Assembly: GCA_003676145.1 (NCBI GenBank)
Contig: NAUB01000011.1
Location: 1-51,500 of the forward strand
Direction: 5' to 3'
Source: a gamma proteobacterium symbiont of Stewartia floridana
GTDB lineage: Bacteria; Pseudomonadota; Gammaproteobacteria; Chromatiales; Chromatiaceae
DNA: 51,500 nt
Shown: positions 44,078 through 51,500 of the stretch, piece by piece
Position numbering within the stretch: the stretch's first letter is position 1
How the letters are laid out: the number at the start of each line of letters is the position of its first letter
Notes under the pieces: generated by a model
Seen by the model: only the letters and a program-made list of their open reading frames with translations
Databases searched by the model: none
What the model was told of the DNA's origin: nothing
Position numbers and translations under genes: made by a program

Positions 44078-45357
44078 GTAACGAGATCGATGTATCCAGC
44101 CACAGAGATGCTGTCGAGTTTGCAGATGGCGTCTACTGGATTGGGGCGCTGGATCCTACCTTGAGAACATTCGATATCATTCTCAGTACAGCGAATGGAA
44201 CCAGCTATAACTCCTATCTTGTGAAAGGGCAGGATGGTGTGGCTATTATTGATACGGTCAAAGAGAATTTCAGTGATGAATTCTTTGCCCGTCTGGAATC
44301 AGAGGTCGATTACAAAGAGATCAAAGCGATCATTCTCAATCATCTCGAGCCCGATCATACCGGCGCTTTACCCGAGTTGATGCGTCGTGCACCTGAGGCG
44401 AAGCTCTATATCTCCCAACGTGCAACCTCGATGCTTAAAGCGCTGCTCAAACCAACAGGCGATGGTTTCGAGTACACCACAGTAACCACCGATGACCGGA
44501 TCTCATTGGGTGATAGAACACTGCGTTTTCTGCACACCCCATTTCTGCATTGGCCGGATACCCAATGCACCTATCTTGAAGAGGAGGGGATCCTCTTCTC
44601 TGGCGATGTGTTTGGATGTCACTATTGTGACAAAAGACTTTTTAATGACTTGGTTGGTGATTTCAGATTCTCATTCGACTACTACTACGCTCATATCATG
44701 CGGCCTTTCAAAAAGCACGTCATGGATGCGTTGAAACTGATTGAGCCTCTCAAGATCAAGCAGATCGCCCCGACACATGGGCCCATACTCAGAGAGCGAC
44801 CACGTCGCTACGTGACCCATTATCGGGAACTGTCCACCTCCAGCCTGTCAAGGGAAATCGGTGTTGCAGAGCAGTCCCTGGTGATTTTCTACATGAGTTC
44901 CTATGGCAACACCGCACGCATGGCCGAAGAGATCAATGAAGGGGCCAATGCAATCGACGGTGTCAGGGTCTCCCTGTATGACCTGGAAGGTGGTGAGACT
45001 GGCCCATTCGTCGACCTGATCGAAGAAGCTGACGCCTTGCTTTTTGGTTCACCGACCATCAATGGTGATGCAGTCAAACCGGTCTGGGACCTGCTTTCAT
45101 CACTTGCCGTTGTCAACCTGAAGGGAAAACTGGGTGGCGCTTTCGGTTCATATGGCTGGAGTGGTGAAGCGGTAGCGATGATTGAAGACAGAATGCGTGG
45201 ACTGAAAATGCGCATTCCACAACAGGGCTTAAGAATCAAATTGATACCCACAGAGGAAGAGTTGGAAGAGTGTCGGGCATTTGGTACGGCTATCGCTGAG
45301 GAAATGGTAGGGAAAAAACAGCAAAAGGCAGTGATCGACATGGCCGACCTGGCATGA
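44074..45357 (+). CDS. fprA: FprA-type flavodiiron protein
   Basis: 427 residues, GTG start overlapping the nifO-like stop. The N-terminal beta-lactamase-like diiron domain has NHLEPDHTG (HxExDH, about 89-97), HWPDTQ and the SGDVFGCHY/THGP ligands. The C-terminal flavodoxin domain (about 275-415) has MSSYGNTARMAEEI for FMN phosphate. Such proteins reduce O2 to water or NO to N2O. In the nifB operon an oxygen-removing role for nitrogenase protection is likely; NO removal is the alternative. Confidence 0.92.
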   Translation: MSNEIDVSSHRDAVEFADGVYWIGALDPTLRTFDIILSTANGTSYNSYLVKGQDGVAIIDTVKENFSDEFFARLESEVDYKEIKAIILNHLEPDHTGALPELMRRAPEAKLYISQRATSMLKALLKPTGDGFEYTTVTTDDRISLGDRTLRFLHTPFLHWPDTQCTYLEEEGILFSGDVFGCHYCDKRLFNDLVGDFRFSFDYYYAHIMRPFKKHVMDALKLIEPLKIKQIAPTHGPILRERPRRYVTHYRELSTSSLSREIGVAEQSLVIFYMSSYGNTARMAEEINEGANAIDGVRVSLYDLEGGETGPFVDLIEEADALLFGSPTINGDAVKPVWDLLSSLAVVNLKGKLGGAFGSYGWSGEAVAMIEDRMRGLKMRIPQQGLRIKLIPTEEELEECRAFGTAIAEEMVGKKQQKAVIDMADLA

Positions 45358-45391
45358 CTCCGAGTGTTACAAATCTATTTAATCAAGGTGA

Positions 45392-45682
<291 letters not shown>

Positions 45683-45706
45683 AAACAGTTTTTAGGAGTT
45701 AATGAA

Positions 45707-46063
45707 ATGCCATTAATTACATTCAGTAATCCAGATTTTAAGGATAAAACTGTCTATGCCGTAGCCGGTAGTTTTACGGAAACAGTCCTGAAGATCGCCA
45801 AAACCAACAAAATTCCAATCAATTTCGATTGTGGCGATGGTGATTGTGGAAGCTGCGCAATTCGGGTCAAATATATCGGTGACAAAGAGCCAATGGGCTA
45901 CCATCTTGAAGAGAAAGAGAAGAAGATTCTCAGGGAACTGGGCAAAATCAGTAAGGAAGAGATGGAAAAGATGATCGTTGATGATTTGCCAAGCGAATGG
46001 CGACTTGCCTGTCAGTTCATTCCCAGGGATGAAGATATCGTAGTTGAATATGAGGCTCTATGA
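45707..46063 (+). CDS. fesII: FeSII (Shethna protein II)-like nitrogenase-protective ferredoxin
   Basis: 118 residues. [2Fe-2S] ligands CGDGDCGSCAIRV and the RLACQ cysteine, separated by the charged helical insertion (LEEKEKKILRELGKISKEEMEKMIVDDLP) that marks Azotobacter FeSII, ending in DEDIVVEYEAL like DEDLLVEF there. From memory of that protein, length and layout agree closely. FeSII binds nitrogenase under oxidative stress and locks it into an inactive, oxygen-tolerant complex. The stop overlaps nifQ by four bases (ATGA). Confidence 0.85.
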   Translation: MPLITFSNPDFKDKTVYAVAGSFTETVLKIAKTNKIPINFDCGDGDCGSCAIRVKYIGDKEPMGYHLEEKEKKILRELGKISKEEMEKMIVDDLPSEWRLACQFIPRDEDIVVEYEAL

Positions 46064-46644
46064 TGTCTAGCACAGCACCGATCAGTGATAGTGTCACTTC
46101 TTGTCATTGCAGACTGATCGGTGCTGCTGCGCACCGCAACGATGCGGTGGAATCTGTTCTGGCACGTATTATCGCTTCATGGGCCTATGGGCAGAGTGTA
46201 TTGCCTGAGTGGCTGGGCTTGGGTGAGCTTGAATTTCATCGTATGCTTCACCACCATTTTCCGATCATTCAACCACAAAGCCTGTTAGGTTACGATCACG
46301 CTCCAATGTGTGAAAATAACGAGGAGATGGACGATCTGCGTAAATTATTGCTCAACAATCGTTCTCAAAGGAGCCGGTCTGAACATTGGTTGGTGGAAAT
46401 CCTGATCTATGGCTGCCTTGGAAAGGATCATTTGTGGCAGGATCTGGGGCTTTGGAGTCGTCCCGACCTCTCAAAATTGATGGCGGATCACTTCACGCCG
46501 TTATATGAACTTAACTCTAAAAATATGAAATGGAAGAAGTTTCTCTATAAAAGGCTGTGTGAAACAGAAGGAATATACACCTGCCGTGCACCCAGCTGCG
46601 AGGCTTGCGCCGATTATTCGGTTTGCTTTGGTCCCGAGGACTAA
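46060..46644 (+). CDS. nifQ: NifQ, molybdenum donor for FeMo-cofactor
   Basis: 194 residues. The C-terminal NifQ motif C-x4-C-x2-C-x5-C is present as CRAPSCEACADYSVC (about 176-190), the site of a Mo-Fe-S cluster. ENNEEMDDLRKLLLNNRS and HLWQDLGLWSRPDLSKLM are conserved family blocks. A second in-frame ATG directly follows the first. Last gene of the nifB operon. Confidence 0.93.
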   Translation: MMSSTAPISDSVTSCHCRLIGAAAHRNDAVESVLARIIASWAYGQSVLPEWLGLGELEFHRMLHHHFPIIQPQSLLGYDHAPMCENNEEMDDLRKLLLNNRSQRSRSEHWLVEILIYGCLGKDHLWQDLGLWSRPDLSKLMADHFTPLYELNSKNMKWKKFLYKRLCETEGIYTCRAPSCEACADYSVCFGPED

Positions 46645-46777
46645 TAGACTATAGAGAATCAGGCTGTTACTCTCCCGGCGACCATACTGATCACATTCAG
46701 CTACAGTTAGCCTGACTGCAAGCATGCAATAAACCTTGCTTAATCAGTCTGCAGCGAATATTGATGAACGGTGCATT

Positions 46778-47698
46778 ATGCCAGGGCACAAACCAATAAT
46801 TGATAACAACATTTCTCAACGTGCACTTTCAGCCTATCTGGGACTGGCCATTGGCGATGCACTGGGCGCCACCACAGAATTTCTTACTCCGAATGAAATC
46901 AAGGTGCAATATGGCGTGCATGAGACTATTTCTGGAGGAGGCTGGTTACATTTGAAACCTGGCCAGGTAACAGATGATACCGAAATGAGCCTGGCTCTTG
47001 GTGATGCATTAATAAAAAGCGGTGGCGTCAGTGCCAAGGCGGTGGCTGAATCATTCAGTGACTGGATGCGCAGTAAACCGATCGACATTGGCAATACGGT
47101 TAGAAGGGGTATCGTACAGTTCAGGAACACGGGTCGCCCATGGGTTGACGAGAATGAATATGATGCAGGCAATGGCGCCTGTATGCGTTCACTTCCGATA
47201 GCAATTCTCTATGTCAATGGATCAGTGGACACTTTGATCGTTGCTTCTCGAACCCAGGCTCATACTACCCACAACAATCCTCTTTCAGACGCAGGAACCG
47301 AGGCTGCTTTGGAGATGTGTGCTGCGGCCATGAAAGGAGAGGATAAATCCAGACTTAGAGAAATAGCCGATCGTCTGGTTGATAACCATAAAGTATTTCG
47401 CTTTGACAATCGGCGGATAGAGAATCCCAGTGGTTATATTGTGGAAACCTTACAGGCCGTATTTCAGGCCATATTTGACAATGACGACTTTGAATCCACC
47501 CTTATTGATGTGGTCAACCGTGGCGGGGACGCAGACACGACAGGTGCAATCGCTGGGATGGTCGCCGGCGCATTGTACGGCCAAAGCGGCGTTCCCAAAA
47601 AATGGCTTAAACGGTTAGACCCATTCATAGTGAATCGCTGCAAATCACAAACAGATGAACTGCTAAAGCTGGCAGCTGAACAGCCTGGAGCGGGGTGA
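46778..47698 (+). CDS. draG: DraG, ADP-ribosyl-[dinitrogen reductase] hydrolase
   Basis: 306 residues from the ATG at 46778; the frame extends upstream to a TTG at 46736 without support. ADP-ribosylglycohydrolase fold with the dimanganese ligands in GQVTDDTEMS (about 68-77) and RGGDADTTGAIAGMVAGALYG (about 250-270). It removes ADP-ribose from the Fe protein and switches nitrogenase back on. Its usual partner draT is not in the window. It starts 133 bp after nifQ with no sigma-54 site, so it may have its own promoter. Confidence 0.93.
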   Translation: MPGHKPIIDNNISQRALSAYLGLAIGDALGATTEFLTPNEIKVQYGVHETISGGGWLHLKPGQVTDDTEMSLALGDALIKSGGVSAKAVAESFSDWMRSKPIDIGNTVRRGIVQFRNTGRPWVDENEYDAGNGACMRSLPIAILYVNGSVDTLIVASRTQAHTTHNNPLSDAGTEAALEMCAAAMKGEDKSRLREIADRLVDNHKVFRFDNRRIENPSGYIVETLQAVFQAIFDNDDFESTLIDVVNRGGDADTTGAIAGMVAGALYGQSGVPKKWLKRLDPFIVNRCKSQTDELLKLAAEQPGAG

Positions 47699-47733
47699 CT
47701 GGCCTGGTGAGGGTGTCTGTGTGATTGATATGG

Positions 47734-47749
47734 TGTAGTTTGGATTACA
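47734..47749. promoter_or_regulatory. NifA upstream activator site in gene-free stretch
   Basis: TGTAGTTTGGATTACA fits TGT-N10-ACA exactly, about 157 bp upstream of the -24 element at 47899. Confidence 0.6.
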
Positions 47750-47896
47750 TAAAATTACTCTATCAGCGACTACAGTATATACCTACTCTAAATTACTGTT
47801 TTTCCTCCAGAACACTTGTCGAAATACTTTACAAACCCACTGCTTTCGAACTTTTTCTCCGATAATTAATCTTTAACTTTCAATAACTCAAAAGGG

Positions 47897-47913
47897 TTGG
47901 CATAGGTATTGCT
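47897..47913 (+). promoter_or_regulatory. Sigma-54 promoter with no clear downstream gene
   Basis: TTGGCATAGGTATTGCT: TGGCA at -24, TTGCT at -12 and exact GG-N10-GC spacing. Start expected near 47924. Confidence 0.6.
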
Positions 47914-48234
47914 GATTTGATTATTCAATTGATGTTGATTTTGACCAAAAACAATATCAGTTTCTTGGTGTAGCAGTAGGGGTAGTAGCAAGTGATCAAC
48001 AGTTTTGAAAACAGACTGGAAACGGCAAGGCTCTCCAGTGACGTCAGTGATGGTAGTGAGTCGAGTGCCGGCTGCCTCATGAATCCTCAACTTACAGACA
48101 GCAATAGAAGCTCAATAGTAAACACCTTGGATCGCTCAAAAGTCTGTTCTCTTCCGAAAAGAAACGGAATGGTTAGGCGGTTGGTCTGGTTTTAGTCTGC
48201 TTTGAGGAGCTGCAAGAAATCCTTTCTTCTGTTC

Positions 48235-48268
48235 TAGGGCCTGTTAACACTAATCCAAAACGCCCTGT
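48235..48268. repeat. 34-bp repeat, copy 1
   Basis: Starts TAGGGCCTGTTAACACTAAT and agrees with 51403-51436 at 32 of 34 positions, same orientation. Sequences after it differ. Looks like a left-behind end of a mobile element. Confidence 0.7.
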
Positions 48269-48363
48269 AGACGCTCAATCAATTCATTCCAGGATCGACT
48301 GAGACTACAAATCGGATAATTCTCCAATCACTGTTCTACAATTTAACGGTATAATTCTAAAGG

Positions 48364-49044
48364 ATGAATGAACAAAACAGTGATTCCGTTTACAAAACTC
48401 CAGAAGCCAATTTGTTCGAGGAAGAGGTGCTGCCAACCTCCTTACTGAACAGTACGCTTACCTATACCAAATTGAAACTGCTGTTTTGGTTATCACTTCT
48501 CTATTTGTTAGCTACACTTCCACTGGTGGCAATCTCATTTATGAGTGGCGTGGTGCCTGATAATGAGAACTACCGTTTAGCGACCGATATCGTAAGCCTG
48601 ATAGACAATCTACTCTATCTATACCTGCTGTATATGTTTAAGCTTTTGCTGAATCACAGATTGGCTTGCCATTCTGTCGACAACTATATATATGCCGCAA
48701 TGATTCTTTCACTTATGATATCGATACTTTCCTATGTCATGCCGGAAGAGGTTGACTCATTTGGCTTCAGTACGTTAGGTTTTTTTGTTCTGATGGTGCC
48801 ATTGGGGATTGTCAATGTTCTTTATGGGGTCAAGCTTCTTAAACTCCAATCATATTTCAACTATCTAAGACTCTATTCATGGAGTACGATCATTGCAGGC
48901 GTCTTTCTGGCTTCCGTAGTGTTGTTCTTATTGGCAATACCTGCTGGCATGGTGTCAAGTTTCGCCATGGCAATGATGTTCCATACTACGGCTAAAGAAC
49001 TGAAAAGGCATCACGCTGGCGAACGGCTATCGCCAAATGAGTGA
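48364..49044 (+). CDS. Multi-pass membrane protein, 226 residues
   Basis: Not recognised. Polar N-terminus (1-35, including YKTPEANLFEEE), then about six hydrophobic helices (near 38-60, 72-92, 105-122, 133-150, 170-190, 195-210) and a basic tail. The opening VYKTPEANLFEEE resembles small integral membrane proteins with a short YxxPxA N-terminal motif. A TATAAT at 48349 lies only 10 bp before the ATG, so the message may be nearly leaderless or start elsewhere. No operon partner. Confidence 0.7.
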   Translation: MNEQNSDSVYKTPEANLFEEEVLPTSLLNSTLTYTKLKLLFWLSLLYLLATLPLVAISFMSGVVPDNENYRLATDIVSLIDNLLYLYLLYMFKLLLNHRLACHSVDNYIYAAMILSLMISILSYVMPEEVDSFGFSTLGFFVLMVPLGIVNVLYGVKLLKLQSYFNYLRLYSWSTIIAGVFLASVVLFLLAIPAGMVSSFAMAMMFHTTAKELKRHHAGERLSPNE

Positions 49045-49143
49045 AGCAATCACTGCTATACGGAATCAGATATCGTACTGTTGTCGGCTTACTCGGCAGA
49101 GGGAACTCTCAGAATAGACTGTTTTACAGGTAAATCTACTTAT

Positions 49144-49392
49144 CTATTTACTGAGTTGAACATCCAATGGCTTTTCGGTCTTCTCATGAATAATCATTTT
49201 TTCGACCTTGCGCGCAATATACTGGGCAAACTCCTCTACATTTTCATATTCATATTCAAGAGCCAAAGAAGTTATCTCTTTCAAATGGGCTCTTAATTGC
49301 ACGATTTCAGATAAACTGCGCCCACAAGTGAGGCAAACCTCACCGTTGTCTCGGCAAGCACTCTTCCCTTGGCAGGGTTTAAAGGTGGCCAT
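49144..49392 (-). CDS. Small cysteine-rich protein downstream of SIR2-like gene
   Basis: 82 residues from the ATG at 49392. The N-terminus has four cysteines in KPCQGKSACRDNGEVCLTCGRSLSEI, a DUF1289-like zinc-ribbon or Fe-S pattern; the rest is helical (NVEEFAQYIARKVEKMI). It follows the SIR2-like gene by 35 bp on the same strand, so it should be driven by the same sigma-54 promoter. Metal type and role unknown. Confidence 0.7.
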   Translation of the reverse strand: MATFKPCQGKSACRDNGEVCLTCGRSLSEIVQLRAHLKEITSLALEYEYENVEEFAQYIARKVEKMIIHEKTEKPLDVQLSK

Positions 49393-49427
49393 AATAATAC
49401 CCGATAGACGATTCAAGTCATGCCAGC

Positions 49428-50327
49428 TTAGCAGATCGCATCCGTTTCCAACACTTGTTTGTCATCTGTATCGCTTGCCAGCGCAGGGATCGAAGTACCT
49501 AGCAATGAATCGATATCTGCTTCAACGATCTCAATGTTCATTTTCTTACAAAAACGTCGTTCCTTGTCATTAGGTTCAGGAATCAATGCCCAGCCAGCCG
49601 GCTGATCAGCTGCGTAGATGATATCTGACAAAACCATCCGTTCTGTGTCTCGATTCATTCTCAAGCCGAGAAACAGATACTGTTTGCCTTTACGTTCGGA
49701 CTTTAAAAAGCCAGGAATCGCAAAACCGCCCATCAATTCAGTAATGTAATCCACATAGTCGGCATCAGAAGCGATGTAGGTGGAATCAGGCAGAGGACTG
49801 CCCATGGGTTTAAACAAGATTGGCAGACTTGTGTCAACATCATTCTGATCGATCTCTTTATCAGAGTATTTGTTGCCATCATGCTGGTGGATGCGAAACC
49901 GATAATCTGTTCCACCAACTCTGGCAATTCCTCGTATCAGAATATGAGGTGTCTTGGCGTAGCTTTGCTGTAGCTGGATATCACGATTGATATCAACCAC
50001 ATATTTTGGCTTCACCGTTTCCAACCAGGCATGCAGTGGTGATTGAGACCATGTCTGATTGGCATATAGATCGTCAAGGAAGCGATTGACTGTTGTCCTT
50101 CCTCGTTTTAGTTCCACATCCATAGCGGCGCGAGCGAACTCATACATCAAGCGGGGGGCCATTGGACGACCGCCATTCATGGCAAGTATCAGACTATCAC
50201 TGTCTGCAGGTATCGGTTCGCCTGTATCAGAGTGAAACGAACCTTTGAGTACACCTGCACCAAGGTAGGGCACTATTGTACCGTTTTCTACACCTGACTT
50301 AAGCTCCGATAATTGCATAACAGACAT
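49428..50327 (-). CDS. SIR2-like (STIR/SIR2_2-type) protein in the nif region
   Basis: 299 residues. NAD-binding start ENGTIVPYLGAGV (about 14-26), the VVDINRDIQL region where sirtuins have the catalytic Asn-Asp, PILFKPMGSPLPDSTYIASDADYVDYI where they have the KLHG-type segment, and LFLGLRMNRDTERMVLSDII near the C-terminus. The His of the HG motif reads Met here (PMGS), so deacetylase activity is doubtful; NAD binding or hydrolysis may remain. GGAGG before the ATG fixes the start. A sigma-54 promoter lies directly upstream, which ties it to nitrogen fixation. Confidence 0.75.
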   Translation of the reverse strand: MSVMQLSELKSGVENGTIVPYLGAGVLKGSFHSDTGEPIPADSDSLILAMNGGRPMAPRLMYEFARAAMDVELKRGRTTVNRFLDDLYANQTWSQSPLHAWLETVKPKYVVDINRDIQLQQSYAKTPHILIRGIARVGGTDYRFRIHQHDGNKYSDKEIDQNDVDTSLPILFKPMGSPLPDSTYIASDADYVDYITELMGGFAIPGFLKSERKGKQYLFLGLRMNRDTERMVLSDIIYAADQPAGWALIPEPNDKERRFCKKMNIEIVEADIDSLLGTSIPALASDTDDKQVLETDAIC

Positions 50328-50364
50328 GACCAGCCTCCAGATAAATCTATTTGACTGCTAATAG

Positions 50365-50380
50365 TGCAAAACACAGGCCA
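50365..50380 (-). promoter_or_regulatory. Sigma-54 promoter of the SIR2-like operon
   Basis: Minus-strand TGGCCTGTGTTTTGCA: exact GG-N10-GC and perfect TTGCA at -12. Expected start near 50354, giving a 27-nt leader that contains GGAGG before the ATG at 50327. Confidence 0.75.
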
Positions 50381-50591
50381 ATCGGTTACAGAGCGACCAA
50401 TAGAGCTGCATTCGTAGCCATGTACACTCTTAAAGTAATTTGTTAAGTGATTTAAAAATATGATGTAACTAACTAATTTATATAAATAAGTAGTTATTAT
50501 CTCGAGTGCGCGTTGGAGTGGAATGTGATCTGCACAGATAAGATCATGTCGCTACATCCAGGTTGGATTGATCACGCAGGTGAGTAGTTTT

Positions 50592-50607
50592 TGTATGTTT
50601 TAGCACA
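50592..50607. promoter_or_regulatory. NifA upstream activator site in the divergent region
   Basis: TGTATGTTTTAGCACA fits TGT-N10-ACA exactly. It is about 220 bp from the SIR2-like promoter and about 97 bp from the weak plus-strand promoter match at 50696. Confidence 0.5.
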
Positions 50608-50752
50608 ATCTGAAGTAACTTAAGGAGGATTGATTGACTACAAGCTGAAGTTAAAACAGTGGATGTCATCTCATCCAGAAGCAAACAAATGTGGTTGGCA
50701 TGAAATGTGTAGGATAAATTTTTGATGATGTTATTTCTACCGAGTGCTTTCA

Positions 50753-51004
50753 ATGCAGGAAACAGACTTTAGAGAAGTGGCTGATGAGTTCATTCATCTG
50801 GCTAACGATTTAAGTGAGGAGTGGGCAATGCCATTTTTAAGTGCGGCATTTATGTATGCAGCTGCATGGTATAATACCCACTTCTTTTTTGAATCGGATG
50901 GGGCTTCAGACAACCAATTGGCTGCTGTTGATTACTATTGTGATCAATACAGGAAGATGTTGATGGAATGTATGCATGATTTTTCCACAACGGCTAAGTC
51001 TTAA
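50753..51004 (+). CDS. DUF3144-like small protein
   Basis: 83 residues from the ATG at 50753 (a GTG lies three codons earlier). Pattern DFREVADEFIHLANDLSEEW, then SAAFMYAAAWYNTHFF, then VDYYCDQYRKMLMECM resembles DUF3144 proteins, small all-helical proteins of unknown role. Cytoplasmic. Lies in the nif-associated tail of the window and may be NifA-controlled (site at 50592). Confidence 0.65.
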   Translation: MQETDFREVADEFIHLANDLSEEWAMPFLSAAFMYAAAWYNTHFFFESDGASDNQLAAVDYYCDQYRKMLMECMHDFSTTAKS

Positions 51005-51039
51005 GAATTCTGCATGCCAATACCTGATTTGGACAACCT

Positions 51040-51405
51040 ATGAAACTCCAACCTGTTATCGAAACCCCACATCCAGCGGCTATCTGGGCCGAAACAGCAC
51101 CTCTGGATCCTTTGCAGATCGATTGTGTCACTGCAGTCATGCTGAAAATCCTTGATAACAAGTGCAAGATGCAACCTGAACAACAGATGGCAATAACTGC
51201 TATCTATACTGTTGTGAGACAAAGGCAGGGAGCTCTGTTTGAGCCTTCCATACATCAGAAGATCGATGACGCACTGAATGCTGACAGTGCAATCTCCTGT
51301 CAACAGATCCATGAGCTTAGACTCTATGCGGAGAGAGTTATCCCCAAGCCTGTCATGAAACATTTTAAAAGTTATCTTCGTGACTCTCTTTATGATCTCA
51401 ATTAG
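51040..51405 (+). CDS. Hypothetical protein, 121 residues, ends inside a repeat
   Basis: Not recognised. Helical, cytoplasmic (PLDPLQIDCVTAVMLKILDNKCKMQPEQQMAITAIYTVV, then HELRLYAERVIPKPVMKHFKSYLRDSLYDLN). It starts 35 bp after the DUF3144-like gene, so the two are probably one transcript. The TAG stop is formed by the first bases of the 34-bp repeat at 51403, so the C-terminus may have been altered by an insertion. Confidence 0.65.
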   Translation: MKLQPVIETPHPAAIWAETAPLDPLQIDCVTAVMLKILDNKCKMQPEQQMAITAIYTVVRQRQGALFEPSIHQKIDDALNADSAISCQQIHELRLYAERVIPKPVMKHFKSYLRDSLYDLN

Positions 51406-51500
51406 GGCCTGTTAACACTAATCCAATGCGCCCTGTTGCGCCTGAAAAAGCGCCAATCAAGGCGCGAGGAGCGAAGTTTGGTTGCTCCAAATGAGCGACG
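51403..51500. mobile_element. 34-bp repeat, copy 2, probable end of a mobile element running off the window
   Basis: 51403-51436 repeats 48235-48268 at 32 of 34 positions. The sequence that follows (GCGCC-rich, palindromic near 51436-51465) continues past the window edge. A terminal repeat of an insertion sequence is the simplest reading; no transposase is visible here. Confidence 0.5.

Larger units (their letters stand above)
47699..48363. other. 665-bp stretch with NifA/sigma-54 signals but no convincing gene
   Basis: Holds a NifA site (47734), a sigma-54 promoter (47897), and a short repeat (48235). Candidate frames are a 67-codon GTG frame on the plus strand (47992-48195, Ser-rich) and a 74-codon frame on the minus strand (48090-47866, ending FELLKVKD). 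Neither has a good ribosome-binding site. A TATAAT at 48349-48354 probably serves the next gene. Confidence 0.5.
50328..50752. other. Divergent intergenic region of SIR2-like and DUF3144-like genes
   Basis: 425 bp. Contains the sigma-54 promoter of the SIR2-like gene, a NifA site at 50592 and an AT-rich centre (50440-50500). A poor sigma-54-like match (TTGGCAT with GG-N10-GT) at 50696-50710 points toward the plus-strand gene. No gene is seen inside. Confidence 0.5.

Noticed and set aside
47992-48195. 67-codon GTG frame downstream of the sigma-54 promoter at 47897
   Set aside because: Ser-rich random-looking translation and no Shine-Dalgarno sequence; kept only as a possibility in the finding on the regulatory RNA.

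Overview
The window looks like chromosome from a sulfur-oxidising, nitrogen-fixing gammaproteobacterium. It has the dissimilatory APS reductase genes aprM-aprB-aprA and a nif regulatory and cofactor block of gammaproteobacterial type (nifL-nifA, nifB, nifQ, draG and an Rnf complex in rnf1 order). This gene set fits free-living or symbiotic thiotrophs of the Sedimenticola/Thiodiazotropha/Chromatiales kind. The genus is inference; no rRNA or tRNA gene was seen.

Layout. 1-7.1 kb: a partial autotransporter-like surface protein, a large caspase-fold lipoprotein with a coiled coil, a lipoprotein hydrolase and a membrane Ser/Thr kinase. 7.4-9.6 kb: a phosphodiesterase-family protein and a SleB-like cell-wall hydrolase. 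9.9-19.3 kb: an iron module. A long minus-strand operon runs imelysin, di-haem oxidoreductase (DUF1111), DUF1513 propeller, second imelysin, porin, FMN-binding protein, PepSY membrane protein. A di-haem peroxidase is divergent from it, and a good Fur box lies between the two units. 19.9-23.2 kb: aprMBA, ending in tandem terminators. 23.4-32.3 kb: housekeeping and unknown genes, including a SlyD-like isomerase, a four-gene operon with an acetyltransferase, a stand-alone 53-residue protein, a second Fur box between a 45-residue membrane protein and a DyP peroxidase, and an autoregulated MocR regulator facing phzF plus a class IV aminotransferase.

32.4-51.4 kb is a nitrogen-fixation region. rnfABCDGEH on the minus strand is divergent from nifL-nifA. 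nifB is followed by a ferredoxin, a small unknown, a nifO-like gene, an FprA flavodiiron protein, a [2Fe-2S] ferredoxin, a FeSII (Shethna) protective protein and nifQ, then draG. Exact GG-N10-GC sigma-54 promoters and TGT-N10-ACA NifA sites precede nifL and nifB, with twin NifA sites 33 bp apart in both cases. Two more sigma-54 promoters stand out. One precedes a SIR2-like gene and a small cysteine-rich gene. The other, with its own NifA site, lies in a 665-bp stretch without a convincing gene and may make a regulatory RNA or a small protein.

Working together: Apr oxidises sulfite to APS and feeds electrons to the membrane. Rnf drives low-potential electrons to ferredoxins for nitrogenase. 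NifB and NifQ build FeMo-cofactor, DraG restores ADP-ribosylated Fe protein, and FprA plus FeSII probably protect against oxygen. The Fur-linked iron operon could supply the iron that these Fe-S and haem enzymes need. The window ends in a repeat also found at 48235, probably the end of a mobile element.
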